A DNA stretch of 61,831 nucleotides from Candidatus Hermodarchaeum yapensis (GCA_016840405.1 JAEOSK010000015.1:1-61831); one strand, 5' to 3'. Shown: positions 25,162-34,924, counted from the stretch's first letter. Translations and numbers: made by a program. The notes: a model not told the origin generated them from the letters alone.

Positions 25162-25977
25162 TCAGGGTTGTGTAAGTAGTGTGGAATAGGGTAATGAGGG
25201 CTCAAGGAAATTAAATGTAACTTTAGGCTGTTCAACTCGCAGGATTTGTGTCAACCGACTCATTCCGGGAATCTCAGTGGCGACCTGGGGAAGGGCAACC
25301 AGTTTCACTTTGAGTTGACTTGCTTGCGTTGCTAGTTCATGGGTAATGTGACCAGTGAGATAGGTATCATATCCATGCTCCCATGCTAGATGTAGCCATT
25401 CAGAATTGATGCCTTGACCGGATACGATTACAAGGTGTTTTACTTCATCTTCAAGGTTTCCCACATAATCAACTGAAGTTACTTTCAGACGCTTTGAGAC
25501 ATATTGAATGAACGCCTTAAAGCTAGTATCCTTAGGCACTGAACAGACGCGCCCCAAGGGCATAGCCGTCCCCTTTATTGGCGTTTTGAACACATCGTTT
25601 ACCTTGAATCCTAAGGTATGTGCCAAAACGTCATTCATACCTCCATCGACCATGGCCCAATTATAGTGAGCAATATACACAGTCATATTTCGCTTCAACA
25701 ACTGTTGAAGGAGTAGTTGTGGTAGCCCAGTGAATCGAGTTGTAGATGATAGAAATGGAGATCGATGGGCAATAAGAAGACTAGCTCCCTGTTCACCGCA
25801 TTGAATGACAACTGGAATGGTGATATCAACGCAAACCGCCACTGATGAGAGGCGTACTCGTTTCTGTTTTGCCACATCACTCACACCAAGAATAACACCA
25901 TTAGCATCACCATCGGGAACAAATATTGTTGGTGCTAATTTTTCCAAGTTAGCAATAACAGCCCGCAATGTACCCAT
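25162..25977 (-). CDS. NIF3/DUF34-family metalloprotein
   Basis: A 271-residue protein like the NIF3 (DUF34, GTP cyclohydrolase I type 2 homologue) family. The segment VAVCVDITIPVVIQCGEQGASLLIAHRSPF corresponds to the family block with a metal-ligand His. The later TGHITHELATQ holds the second metal-ligand histidines. The family binds two metals; its physiological role is not established. ATG 25977 with GAGGTTGGG upstream. It is first in the run that holds the two actins, 32 bases from actin 2, but a functional link is not implied by the family. Confidence 0.75.
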   Translation of the reverse strand: MGTLRAVIANLEKLAPTIFVPDGDANGVILGVSDVAKQKRVRLSSVAVCVDITIPVVIQCGEQGASLLIAHRSPFLSSTTRFTGLPQLLLQQLLKRNMTVYIAHYNWAMVDGGMNDVLAHTLGFKVNDVFKTPIKGTAMPLGRVCSVPKDTSFKAFIQYVSKRLKVTSVDYVGNLEDEVKHLVIVSGQGINSEWLHLAWEHGYDTYLTGHITHELATQASQLKVKLVALPQVATEIPGMSRLTQILRVEQPKVTFNFLEPSLPYSTLLTQP

Positions 25978-26113
25978 TTCAGCCCAACCTCGTTAATGAT
26001 TGTACCCATGACATGTAATCTATTTCTTTAGTCTTTTGCGGAGCAGTGGATACCAAAACTTCAATAGTTTCGTAATCCATCATTTTCCAGACAACGCGCG
26101 GAGAAGCAGGAAA

Positions 26114-27487
26114 GTGACCAAAGAGTCCCATCGGAAAGAAATAAGCCGAGAAGAGGCAGCAGCGGAGGTTCTATCCCTTTGGGAAGAAAACCAGTACTCA
26201 CTTCGAACTGCCATGGGACAACTGGTAAAAAAGTGGGAAATTAGTCAATGGCAAATCCAAACCGCAATCCACAGTCTTGTTTTTGAAACTATGCGACGAT
26301 TGAATACTATCGACTTTGTACTAAACCAAGTTCTTGAAAAATCAACCATTAAAGAGTTAGACCCACTAACGCGTAACACTTTGCGCGTAGCAGCCTACCT
26401 TATTCTGTACAGGGAAGAAGTTCCTGCCCTCGTTACCAACGAGGCTGTCTCGATTATTAAACGGCGTCGGAATAAACGACTAGCAGGATTTTGTAATGCT
26501 GTACTTCGAAAGGTTCAGCAGAGTAACCTAGAAGATACCATAACATCCTCCATCAAGCAAGGTAACCGAGAATACGAATATTGCGTACCCCAATGGCTTC
26601 TCAAATCTATTAAACAACTACTCGAACCCGAAGAAGCCAAGGCATTCCTTTCAACAAGTCTTCAAAACCCATCAGTGTATATTCGAGTGAATACTTTGAA
26701 GGATAATGCTGAACAAGCCATCCCTAGCCTGGAGAAAGAGCGGTTCCGGTGTACTCCTACACCCAAACTATCTGAAGTCTTTAAACTTGAACATGGAAAT
26801 CAACCTGTGGTACATACTACCACCTATCAGCAGCACCTAATCTATTTACAAAGCCTCGCGAGTGCATTAGTATCACGAGTTCTAAACCCACAACCACACG
26901 ATCTCGTACTAGACATATGCGCAGCTCCGGGCAGCAAAACATCACATTTAGCCCAATTAATGAGTAACCAAGGCAACATCTTCGCAATTGATAATATGCT
27001 CCCCCGCGTTCAAGAGCTAGAGCGCAATCTCAACCGGTTAGGCGTTCAAAATACTCATATCATTTTTTCCAATAGTTTTCAGCTTCCATTCAGAGAGGGT
27101 TTTCAGGTAGACTCGGTTCTAATCGATCCACCATGTAGTAACACAGGTGTAATTCAAACACGCCCTGAGGTTAAATGGATAATGACAGCTGACAAGATAC
27201 GACGTCTCCAGAAAGTCCAAGCTAGTTTACTCCGGGAGGGCATTCAGAGACTAGCTCCAGGTGGGTTTGCCGTCTATTCAACTTGTTCAGTGTCTCTTGA
27301 AGAAAATGAACACCTGATTCGTAATTTTCTGGCATCAAATTCAGATTTTGAACTTGTCTTCACAGAACCTTTTCTGGGTTCAGAAGCGTTTGAGGGGATG
27401 ACATTGTGTCAACGACTTTTTCCGCATACAGACGACACTGAAGGGTTCTTCATTGCGAAATTACGTCGGAAAATCAGCTCTAAATGA
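26114..27487 (+). CDS. NSUN/RsmB-type RNA cytosine-5 methyltransferase with NusB domain
   Basis: The N-terminal ~150 residues are a NusB-like RNA-binding domain (EEAAAEVLSLWEENQ ... AAYLILYREEVPALVTNEAV). The C-terminal half is a Rossmann methyltransferase: DICAAPGSKTSHLA (SAM motif I), DSVLIDPPCSNTG (motif IV, with catalytic-site Cys), and VYSTCSVSLEENE (motif VI, with the nucleophilic Cys). It modifies C5 of cytosine in rRNA or tRNA. The start is uncertain: the GTG at 26114 follows an AGCAGGA site, while the frame is open to 26036. Its end overlaps the ThrRS gene tail by 8 bases. Confidence 0.92.
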   Translation: MTKESHRKEISREEAAAEVLSLWEENQYSLRTAMGQLVKKWEISQWQIQTAIHSLVFETMRRLNTIDFVLNQVLEKSTIKELDPLTRNTLRVAAYLILYREEVPALVTNEAVSIIKRRRNKRLAGFCNAVLRKVQQSNLEDTITSSIKQGNREYEYCVPQWLLKSIKQLLEPEEAKAFLSTSLQNPSVYIRVNTLKDNAEQAIPSLEKERFRCTPTPKLSEVFKLEHGNQPVVHTTTYQQHLIYLQSLASALVSRVLNPQPHDLVLDICAAPGSKTSHLAQLMSNQGNIFAIDNMLPRVQELERNLNRLGVQNTHIIFSNSFQLPFREGFQVDSVLIDPPCSNTGVIQTRPEVKWIMTADKIRRLQKVQASLLREGIQRLAPGGFAVYSTCSVSLEENEHLIRNFLASNSDFELVFTEPFLGSEAFEGMTLCQRLFPHTDDTEGFFIAKLRRKISSK

Positions 27488-28901
27488 AAATTGGCCACAT
27501 TGAAATATTCTTAGGCAACGACAGCTGGCTGAATGGTTTTTCTTCACTGACCTTCTGGATGATTTTTATTAGATCATTGGGGTTCATTGATTTAGTCCTG
27601 GCTTTCTTCTTCGTTGACTGTTCCCGAATTGTAACTGGAAAAGTGTCCGACTCGAGTTCTTTATCTCCAATAACGACTACAAACGGAATCCATTGCTTCC
27701 CAGCGTTTCGGACCTTCCAGCCCACCGTTTTTCCACGATCATCCACTATCGCCCGTACATTATTCGCCCGAAGTTCGTCGGCAATTTTGGTGGCATGTTT
27801 CACATGTCGATCAGCGACTGGAATTACGATTGTTTGTACTGGTGATAGCCAGATTGGCAGCATAGGAAGTTGTCCCTGTAGTCCACGTTTTGCAGCACTT
27901 TCTAATAGACCGTAGATAAGCCGTTCTAAACTGCTTATACTCGTGTGCACAATGATGCAGCCCACTTCTTCTCCAGCTTCATTTACGTAAGTAATGCCGT
28001 ATCGTTCAGCGTCGCTCACATCTAACTGCACAGTACTGAGTTGTCCAGAACCTTCAACCGCATCTACGAATTGAAACTCGTTTTTCACATTCCAATAGTG
28101 ACTCATCTCAGGAAGCAATTCAATGAGAATAGGTTTCTTGAGATCCTTGGCTAACCCAACAAGGAGGTCCTTCGTCTGTTCATAATACTCTTCGACAACA
28201 CGGAATACGAGCAGATACTGAATACCAAGTCCTTCGATAAGACGGTCATAGTGTTTGGTAATCCTGGCGAATTCTTCTTTCCCCTGTTCATAGTCAGCAC
28301 AGAAGCAATGAATATCTGGCATCGTGAATGCCCGAAGTCGTCGGAGACCCACAGTTTCTCCGCGTTTTTCTAATCGAAAAGAGGGAGATAATTCGAAGAC
28401 ACGAACAGGTAATTGGCGTTTGGACATCTGAGCATTTTTCATTGTAGAAAAGAGTCCGAAGTCACCAGCAAACCGGAGGATGAGTTCCTTATCTTTGCTC
28501 AGTTTGATTCGATAGTCCTTTTCAAGGAATTTTGCTGCTTGCTCTGCAATGTCTTTTTGACTTAACCGATACATAAGGGGCGTCTCAATACGCATTGCCC
28601 CGATTAAATCGACAGCGATTGATGTTACATAGTCTTCAAGCAATTCTTTCACTAACGCACCCTTAGGATAAAACCGGAAATGCCCGACATCAGACGCGGG
28701 TTCATAGTCGATTAACTCCAGTTGTCGCATAATTTGAATATGAGGTGGCTCACCCTTGGCGGCACGTCCTAGCTCTTCTGTCTCGATGAAGGTGCGAAAA
28801 TCCCCCTTGATAGCAGCATGGCTATCCAAATCATCCAAGTCAAGCGGCTTTACAACACCTTTTGAGTCGATAATCAAATACTTAGGCAAGGGCAGTGCCA
28901 A
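27480..28901 (-). CDS. thrS: Threonyl-tRNA synthetase, catalytic form without editing domain
   Basis: Class II synthetase of 473 residues with the ThrRS catalytic core and a C-terminal anticodon-binding domain (PIWLSPVQTIVIPVADRHVK...). Motif 2 region is FRLEKRGETVGLRRLRAFTMPDIH. The usual N-terminal editing domain (archaeal DTD-like or bacterial TGS/SAD) is absent, as in the catalytic ThrRS of some Crenarchaeota, which share editing with a separate protein. Two zinc-ligand His are in place (His198 in MPDIHC and His319 in IIVHTS), but the expected Cys is Asp147 (RFAGDFGLF versus RFAACFGQF as I recall the archaeal consensus). The start is TTG 28901, or TTG 28889, which lies 12 bases after AGAAGG. 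Confidence 0.9.
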   Translation of the reverse strand: MALPLPKYLIIDSKGVVKPLDLDDLDSHAAIKGDFRTFIETEELGRAAKGEPPHIQIMRQLELIDYEPASDVGHFRFYPKGALVKELLEDYVTSIAVDLIGAMRIETPLMYRLSQKDIAEQAAKFLEKDYRIKLSKDKELILRFAGDFGLFSTMKNAQMSKRQLPVRVFELSPSFRLEKRGETVGLRRLRAFTMPDIHCFCADYEQGKEEFARITKHYDRLIEGLGIQYLLVFRVVEEYYEQTKDLLVGLAKDLKKPILIELLPEMSHYWNVKNEFQFVDAVEGSGQLSTVQLDVSDAERYGITYVNEAGEEVGCIIVHTSISSLERLIYGLLESAAKRGLQGQLPMLPIWLSPVQTIVIPVADRHVKHATKIADELRANNVRAIVDDRGKTVGWKVRNAGKQWIPFVVVIGDKELESDTFPVTIREQSTKKKARTKSMNPNDLIKIIQKVSEEKPFSQLSLPKNISMWPIFI

Positions 28902-29018
28902 CCTTCTAAATACATCTTAGTACTCTGCCAAACCTCGTTTCAATAGGAATAAAAGGTTTCTAGGTTATCGAAAATCGTGAATTATAACTATTTTCATTTA
29001 ATTCTGTCACCGATTTCA

Positions 29019-30215
29019 TCAAACGGTCACCGAATATGGGTGTAACCCCACACCCTTTATCCCGTCCACCACGAAAGCTTCCGGGACTGCTTTACGCCCA
29101 ATATTATAAGCTCCATTCACATCTGCATTGATGTGGACTCCCTGCGGTGAGCGGAACAATCCACGTACCAGTCGCTTGCCCATATAGGTCTGGTGATGTT
29201 TAATCGGTTCTGTGTCGAGGAAGCTCACGTTCGATGTATGGCTCTCATCCACTACCGTCACCTCTATCCCTACCAAAGCAGCCTTGTATTGAATTTGTTT
29301 TACTAGCATCAAGAACGGAATACTCACGAAATTCTGGTTAGTGCGCCTACCCATCTTTAGTTGTTGTTTCCATGTTCTGTTATATCAAATCACGATTTGA
29401 TCAAAATCGAAATTCAGGCAATAATTGATGACTCGCCTTGATACCTTGTGAAAGAAATCAGTAATTTTGTTTGATCGCTTCAGCCGCAAGCACTGAAGCC
29501 ATATAGTTGGACCAACAAGACTCTGTTGATTCAGAAGGGATGTGAGCCGGGCGCGTTCCTTGTTATAGTATCGATTGATGGATTTGACAACCCCGCCTTT
29601 TACGCGCCAGGGGGGCAAACCTGCATTGTTGACCACAGTTATGAAGTTATTCAATCCTAAATCAATGCTAATGACATGACGCGAATCTAGTTTGAAATTA
29701 ACAGGTGTCTTTTCATATACGATTTCTAGGAGATAATGATTACCTCGCGGCAAGAGTCTGATCTGACGGAATCGTCCGACGATGCGAGTCTTGATAGGTG
29801 GTACTTGGGCTTTTTTTGGAAAAATCAGGAATCCGTTTCTAATACGACATTGCTGATTCGTAAATATCACAATTGATTCGCCGTTTTTAGGTTTGTATCT
29901 TGGTAACCGTGGGCGACCAAGATACTTCTCGGGATGAGCCCACCAATCTTTGATCGTGATGAAGAAAGCGTTCCAGTTCTGATCCAGTAATCGAAGCACC
30001 TGTTGAGCAGCGTGGGCAGGAAGATTCTGGTACGCTTTGGTGGTCTTAAGGAGGTTGTACAAGTCCTTATACCGTGTCCATCGTCCTTCTTTGATAAACT
30101 TCTGACGGATGTGATAATTGGCTAAGTTATAGAGATTCTTCGCTAAATGGCAGAGTCGAGAGAGCTGAGGGGAGGGTCGAAGTTGAATTCGTTCTGTAAG
30201 CTGCTTGGGACTTCC
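29019..30215 (-). pseudogene. TnpB pseudogene, different lineage from the others
   Basis: Reading upstream to downstream on the minus strand: helical N terminus (KQLTERIQLRPSPQLSRLCHLAKNLYN, preceded by GGAGGA but with no usable start codon), RuvC-I SIDLGLNNFITV with Asp kept, then a TGA (GGA in related proteins) between QIVI and YNRTWKQ at about 29387, the relocated acidic DESHTSNVSFLD, and RuvC-III INADVNGAYNI. The two open parts are 29385-30062 and 29019-29354. This lineage (HTS motif, no C-terminal zinc ribbon) differs from the DRD/CxxC TnpBs elsewhere in the window. Single point mutation and lost start suggest recent decay. Confidence 0.85.
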
Positions 30216-30502
30216 TCCTACAAGTTAGTCAGATCGTTGAGGACTAATCGAAGTAGTTTATTGAGTCGTGATGGATGATACATTGTGATTTTTGCCACTA
30301 AGGCAACTTCCTCTCTAGGAAATCTGTAATTACTGGGAAATGAAGGTTGTAAATTATAAGAGTAGGAGAGGTGGCGAAAAGTGGTGCTGTAGCAGTGGCC
30401 TTCTTCGAGTTACAATCTGCTTCAACTGTTATTATGTCATAATCTACTTGACACATAATGACAATCAAAATTATTTACTAGCTATAACAAACCTTGCAGT
30501 AA

Positions 30503-31705
30503 ATGGGTGTACAAATCATGTGTCCAAGTCTTATCCAAGAAAAAAGCCAGCAAGCTAATACAATTCTCGAAGAACTTGATGTGGATGCCTGGATGATATG
30601 GGTTCGCGAAACCAAACAGATGGCGGATCCAGTACTCTCTCTTGTTTTAGAAGGCGATTTAGTGTGGCAATCTGCTTTAATCTATACGAAAAGGGGAGAT
30701 CGCATCGCCATTGTAGGTAACCTTGATGCATCAGGCGTTGAACCCTTGAACGTGTTTGATGAAGTTATCCCTTACACGGAAAGCATTCGGGATGTCTTGA
30801 GAAATACACTTGACCGACTGAAGCCCCAGCAAATCGGATTAAACTTTAGTCGTGATGATGTTTCATCTGATGGTTTATCATATGGTATGTATAACCTGCT
30901 CAATGAATACCTCGAAGGAACCACATATCCAGAACGTTTTGTAAGCGCAGAACCCATAATCACTCGACTAAGAGGAAGGAAGACCTCAGAAGAGTTAAAA
31001 CGGATTACAAAAGCCGTGGAAATCACAGAAAAAATCTACAAAGAAGCAAGCCAATTTGTGGACGTAAACCAAACAGAACTGGATATCTACCACTTCTTTC
31101 ATCAACGAATGAAGGAACATGGAGTCTCATTTGCTTGGGGAGTAGCCCATAACCCAGCGGTAGATGCGGGTCCGAACAAACAATTTGGCCATGCGGGGCC
31201 AACTAAGAATAAAACAAAGGCGGGACATCTACTCCATTTCGATTTTGGCATCCGATATCAGGACTACTGTTCTGATCTTCAACGAATGTTTTTCTTCGGG
31301 TCACCGTCAGATATCCCCGAAGAAGTCCAACACGCTTTTGAAACCGTGCGCGATGCAATCCAAAAAGCAGCAGAATTTGTTAAGCCCGGTGTTAAAGGAT
31401 ACGAAGTTGATGAAATCACGCGAACCTTCGTTCAACAACGAGGTTACGAAGAGTACAAACATGCCCTTGGTCACCAAGTCGGACAAGAAGCCCATGACGG
31501 GGGTACGTTGTTGGGTCCTCTTTGGGACAGATATGGATCAAGTCCTAAAGGTATTGTTGAGGAAGGAAACGTGTTCACGCTTGAACTCTATGTGACCACG
31601 AAGAATTTTGGTCAGGTTAGCCTTGAGGAGGATATTGTTGTCACGAAGAATGGTTGCCGATTTCTGTCAACTCCTCAAGAAGAGCTGGTCTGTATCTCCA
31701 AGTAA
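30503..31705 (+). CDS. M24-family metallopeptidase (Xaa-Pro type), paralogue 1
   Basis: A 400-residue creatinase/aminopeptidase-P family protein: N-terminal creatinase-like domain (about residues 15-150), then the pita-bread fold. Metal ligands: HFDFGIRYQDYCSDLQR (two Asp), HALGHQVG (His), FTLELYV (Glu), SLEEDIVV (Glu). All five ligand sites are present, so the protein should be active with a binuclear metal centre and cleave X-Pro dipeptides. ATG 30503 is used here; ATG 30518 is an alternative. A tRNA-Arg follows 5 bases later on the other strand. A second M24 gene lies 800 bases on. Confidence 0.92.
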   Translation: MGVQIMCPSLIQEKSQQANTILEELDVDAWMIWVRETKQMADPVLSLVLEGDLVWQSALIYTKRGDRIAIVGNLDASGVEPLNVFDEVIPYTESIRDVLRNTLDRLKPQQIGLNFSRDDVSSDGLSYGMYNLLNEYLEGTTYPERFVSAEPIITRLRGRKTSEELKRITKAVEITEKIYKEASQFVDVNQTELDIYHFFHQRMKEHGVSFAWGVAHNPAVDAGPNKQFGHAGPTKNKTKAGHLLHFDFGIRYQDYCSDLQRMFFFGSPSDIPEEVQHAFETVRDAIQKAAEFVKPGVKGYEVDEITRTFVQQRGYEEYKHALGHQVGQEAHDGGTLLGPLWDRYGSSPKGIVEEGNVFTLELYVTTKNFGQVSLEEDIVVTKNGCRFLSTPQEELVCISK

Positions 31706-31710
31706 AATAG

Positions 31711-31788
31711 TGGCGGGCCCGCAGGGATTTGAACCCCGGATCCCCAGATCCGCAATCTGGTGCCCTATCCAGTCTAGGCCACGGGCCC
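31711..31788 (-). tRNA. tRNA-Arg (anticodon GCG), CCA encoded
   Basis: On the minus strand: acceptor GGGCCCG pairs with CGGGCCC; D arm GCCTAGACTGGATAGGGC; anticodon stem CCAGA/TCTGG around loop TTGCGGA, so the anticodon is GCG (Arg, CGC codons); variable GGATC; T arm CGGGG TTCAAAT CCCTG; then discriminator G and an encoded CCA. 78 bases with CCA. No intron. It is convergent with and abuts the M24 peptidase gene. Confidence 0.97.
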
Positions 31789-31883
31789 AACTTGTGATGT
31801 CTTTTGTAGGGTGTAAAAATTGCCTTTAAAGACTTTGCTTCACAACATTACAGATACCAAAAAAGTAGTAGCCTTGATGAAGA

Positions 31884-32390
31884 TTACCGTTTACCAAGGA
31901 GAAGTATACGAATCGAATTGACATCACTGAGGAGGTTTTCCCGATGCTTGTCACTGATATCTTGGTTGATTTTATACGATTCAAACGTTCGAATCCACTT
32001 GTCAAAAATTTTTGTCAACCTTTGATCATGACCTACAAGGCGATGGGATAAATCACGACGTTTCCGTATAGCGTTCATGATATCCTCCGCACGTTGAAGG
32101 TTTTCAATTTCGCGTCGCATCGCATCGATTTCATCGAGGGCAGGGTTAGTTCCATATTGGTTCGAGTCTGCTGTGAATCGGTCAAGGATGGCTTCGACTT
32201 CGCTAGGCTGCAGAGATGCTGAACGTATCGCATCATCAGTGACCATAAGGGCCTTCTCAAGAATTGATGTAATCACAATCAATTTGTTTTGGGCGATGAC
32301 ATTGGGAGGCTGCTCCAGTGTCTTGCGACAATCGTTGAGAAGGTTTTCAATTGTCTTCTTGTGGTTCCGGAGCTCTTTTTCAAATGACAT
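31884..32390 (-). CDS. Uncharacterised helical protein
   Basis: A 168-residue, highly charged, all-helical protein with heptad-like stretches (NHKKTIENLLNDCRKTLE and DAMRREIENLQRAEDIMNAIRKRR). No signal peptide, membrane helix, Cys motif or enzyme motif. ATG 32390. It stands between the tRNA-Arg and the second M24 peptidase gene, on the same strand as the latter, 130 bases away. Unknown function. Confidence 0.7.
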   Translation of the reverse strand: MSFEKELRNHKKTIENLLNDCRKTLEQPPNVIAQNKLIVITSILEKALMVTDDAIRSASLQPSEVEAILDRFTADSNQYGTNPALDEIDAMRREIENLQRAEDIMNAIRKRRDLSHRLVGHDQRLTKIFDKWIRTFESYKINQDISDKHRENLLSDVNSIRILLLGKR

Positions 32391-32521
32391 TAGCCTCGAC
32401 CTTATGGAAAAGACGCCGTGCTACCCTGGGAGTCTAGAAAACAATACGAGATGAGGTGTTAAAATCTTTTCTCGTTCCAAAGGGTTTGAAAGCGTCCATT
32501 GAAATAAAATTAGTAGGGAAG

Positions 32522-33625
32522 TTAAATGAGGTCAAGGGCGATTTGATTGAGGGTGGTATAGACTCCACCTTTTTGGCACAGAATCATGTCTCCGAGATGA
32601 ACACCACCAAGGTTAGGATCAAAAAAGCCAGTTTCTATGGTAAAAACCATTCCTGGGAGTAAAGGGGTTTCATTGGAAGTTGAAACATGCGGAGGCTCAT
32701 GGGGTTGAAGTCCAACACCAGTACCCATTTGTTGACTTAAGACTTCTATATACCCTTTATCCTCTGCGATCCGCCGAATGCTGAGCGCTATGTCCCGAAC
32801 ATGTGTTTCAGGATTTAGTTGGCTTCGAGCAGCAGAAACCGCATCAAAGGTGCATTTGAAGAGGGCTTGTTGTTTCTTACTTGGTTTCCCAGTTACTATC
32901 GTGCGGGTGATTTTAGAACAATAATCATCGTTAATTGCAGAAATGGAAATTACTACCAGTTCATCAGCACCAATTTCTCTTCGACTTGCAGGAATATAGG
33001 GACAGGTTGCGCGAGTGCCTGAAGCAATGACTGTTGGATAGCCAGTGTTGGTTGCCCCTGCTCTACGTAATGTTCGTTCAACTTCGGCTGCAACCTCAAT
33101 TTCAGAAATTCCTGGTTGGATAAATTCAAGCGCTGCAAGCAGACCATTTTCTGCAGTTTGAACTGCGCCCTGGATTTTTTCAATTTCAATATCGTCTTTC
33201 ACCATCCGTAATTCGTTCATGGGCACAGTGATGTTCTTGAATCCAGCATCAGGAAAGAGGCGTTTCAAATCTTCAAAGCGTCGTGCAGAAATGAAATCTA
33301 ACTCTATGCCAATATCGACGGCTTGAAGATTATGTTGATTAATAGCATCATGGATACAACCAAAGAACGGCGAGTGTATCTCTTCCTTTTTTTGGGGAGA
33401 ATAGCTCAAAACGTTTCGAAACCACGAATTTGCCTTCGCCAATTCATATTCTTCGTGGGGAACTATTAACAAAGGTTCGTTATCTGGTGCTAGAACCGCA
33501 ACAGAACTCCCGGCAACACATGTGGGTTTATACCCTGTAAGGTACCGAATATTGAAAGGATCAAAAAGGAGAATCCCATTAATTTCTGCACGCGTCATCA
33601 TTCGATGAACTCGGTCACCACGCAT
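32522..33625 (-). CDS. M24-family metallopeptidase (Xaa-Pro type), paralogue 2
   Basis: A 367-residue protein of the same superfamily as the gene at 30503 but clearly diverged. Metal-ligand region: VVISISAINDDYCSKITRT, where the first Asp position is less canonical (Ser/Ile in place of Asp) and only the DDYC/S region gives an Asp; then MGTGVGLQPHEPPHVS (His), FTIETGFF (Glu) and the final HLGDMIL, where a Glu is usual. Loss of two classical ligands suggests altered metal binding or no peptidase activity. ATG 33625. Confidence 0.82.
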   Translation of the reverse strand: MRGDRVHRMMTRAEINGILLFDPFNIRYLTGYKPTCVAGSSVAVLAPDNEPLLIVPHEEYELAKANSWFRNVLSYSPQKKEEIHSPFFGCIHDAINQHNLQAVDIGIELDFISARRFEDLKRLFPDAGFKNITVPMNELRMVKDDIEIEKIQGAVQTAENGLLAALEFIQPGISEIEVAAEVERTLRRAGATNTGYPTVIASGTRATCPYIPASRREIGADELVVISISAINDDYCSKITRTIVTGKPSKKQQALFKCTFDAVSAARSQLNPETHVRDIALSIRRIAEDKGYIEVLSQQMGTGVGLQPHEPPHVSTSNETPLLPGMVFTIETGFFDPNLGGVHLGDMILCQKGGVYTTLNQIALDLI

Positions 33626-33714
33626 TCATGCAACACCGCGCTATCATCCTGTACAGCGGAATTAAATCTCTATCGTAAATGAATCTTAGAAGTAAAAAAT
33701 GCTCTAAAATCTCT

Positions 33715-33742
33715 GTGAACTACTCTGCCTTGGTAGACAGAG
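33715..33742 (-). other. TnpB right end and guide-RNA 3' hairpin (copy at 34 kb)
   Basis: Downstream of TnpB on the minus strand, CTCTG/CAGAG forms a hairpin followed by AGTAGTTCAC. The same end, with a CTCCGTC/GACGGAG stem, occurs at 46807-46834. The sequence TTCAC marks the element right end. In this family the guide RNA (omega RNA) ends here and the next bases in flanking DNA, AGAGATTTTAGAGCATTTTT on the minus strand, would be its guide. Confidence 0.65.
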
Positions 33743-33829
33743 CTTCCTGCTTCGACGCTTCAGCCATTGCTGACAACTCCACAGGCACTTCCCTAGGTTC
33801 CCTCGGTGTATTGAAGGACTGAAATCCCA

Positions 33830-34924
33830 TCAACTTGATATTTTTGCAGCATTCAGATCCCGATCGAGTGACATAGAACAAGCAGGGCAGGTCCAGACGC
33901 GGTTGGTCAACGAAAGCTCATAATTGATATAGCTACAGCCATGACAGCACTTCGACGTTGGCACAAACCGTCCCACTTCAACTAAGGTGACACCATACCA
34001 CTCCGCTTTATACCGTAGCATTTGAAGAAACTGAGACCAAGCCACATCAGCAATCGACTTAGCCAGATGTCTGATACGCATCATGCTGCTGACATTGAGA
34101 CTCTCCACCATGATTGCTTGGTTCTCGCGAATCAATCGGGTTGAGAGTTTATGTTGAAAGTCCATCCGCTGGTTTACGACCCGTTCATAGCAGCAAGCTA
34201 GTCGCTGTCGCGCTTTCTCCCGGTTACAACTCCCCTTCATTTTCTTGCTCAACCTTCGATGTAGACACTGGAGACGCTTCAGTGCGTTTCGGAGATGACG
34301 CGGATTTCCCACCTTCTCACCTGTGGACAAGGTGATATAGGTCGTCAAGCCAACATCAACCCCAACGGATGTCTGACTCGAAGTTTGTAGTTTTGGAGGT
34401 GGACGTTTTCCATCGTCAACCACAATCGAGATGAAAAACTTACCTGAATGAGTCGAAATGATTGAACACGTTCTTGGTTTACCAGTGAAACGTCGATGGA
34501 AGATAGTCTTAACCATCCCAATCTTAGGAAGTTTTACACATCGGGCAAAAAAGTTGACTATAAAAAACTGAGGTACATCAAAGGAGTGCCTGTACGCCTT
34601 GCGCCGCTTAAACTTCGGATAGCCGGGCTGTTCATTGCCCTGGGCAACCCAGCGAAAGAAGTGTTGGAAGGCTAGGTGGAGCCGCTTAATCGCCTGCTGA
34701 AGAGATTGGGAGTAGGCTTCTTTGAGAAAAGGGTAGTCCTCCTTCAGATTTACGAGACGGTTATTCAGGTCAAACCAGCTTAGGGTCTTTCTCGTTGTCT
34801 CATAGGTAATCTTCATGGTTTCCAGAGCCCAGTTGTAGAAAAAGCGACAAGCGTCGACAGTTTTCCGAATCATCGCTTGTTGTGCTTGGTTCGGGTAGAG
34901 GCGATACCGGAAGGCCCTGAGCAT
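33830..34924 (-). CDS. TnpB (IS605/IS1341-type), near-intact with C-terminal frameshift
   Basis: 364-residue TnpB with all motifs: N-terminal helix-turn-helix MLRAFRYRLYPNQAQ, PKFKRRK, RuvC-I SVGVDVGLTTYITL (Asp kept), RuvC-II AIMVESLNVSSM (Glu kept), zinc ribbon CCHGC ... CPAC and RuvC-III SLDRDLNAAK (Asp kept). After AAK the frame shifts by the loss of one A compared with the related copy at 46812, ending early as ISS. The unshifted tail would run to 33720-33722 and encode about 38 more residues. The catalytic residues are intact, so RNA-guided nuclease activity is possible. No TnpA. Confidence 0.85.
   Translation of the reverse strand: MLRAFRYRLYPNQAQQAMIRKTVDACRFFYNWALETMKITYETTRKTLSWFDLNNRLVNLKEDYPFLKEAYSQSLQQAIKRLHLAFQHFFRWVAQGNEQPGYPKFKRRKAYRHSFDVPQFFIVNFFARCVKLPKIGMVKTIFHRRFTGKPRTCSIISTHSGKFFISIVVDDGKRPPPKLQTSSQTSVGVDVGLTTYITLSTGEKVGNPRHLRNALKRLQCLHRRLSKKMKGSCNREKARQRLACCYERVVNQRMDFQHKLSTRLIRENQAIMVESLNVSSMMRIRHLAKSIADVAWSQFLQMLRYKAEWYGVTLVEVGRFVPTSKCCHGCSYINYELSLTNRVWTCPACSMSLDRDLNAAKISS

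Noticed and set aside
28902..29018. Missing N-terminal editing domain of ThrRS upstream in another frame
   Set aside because: Only about 117 bases separate it from the TnpB remnant, too short for a domain of about 140 residues, and no similar frame was seen.
30216..30502. Possible small gene between the TnpB remnant and the M24 gene
   Set aside because: Only a short Cys/Arg-rich ORF with no domain and no ribosome site; the stretch otherwise holds nothing I can name.
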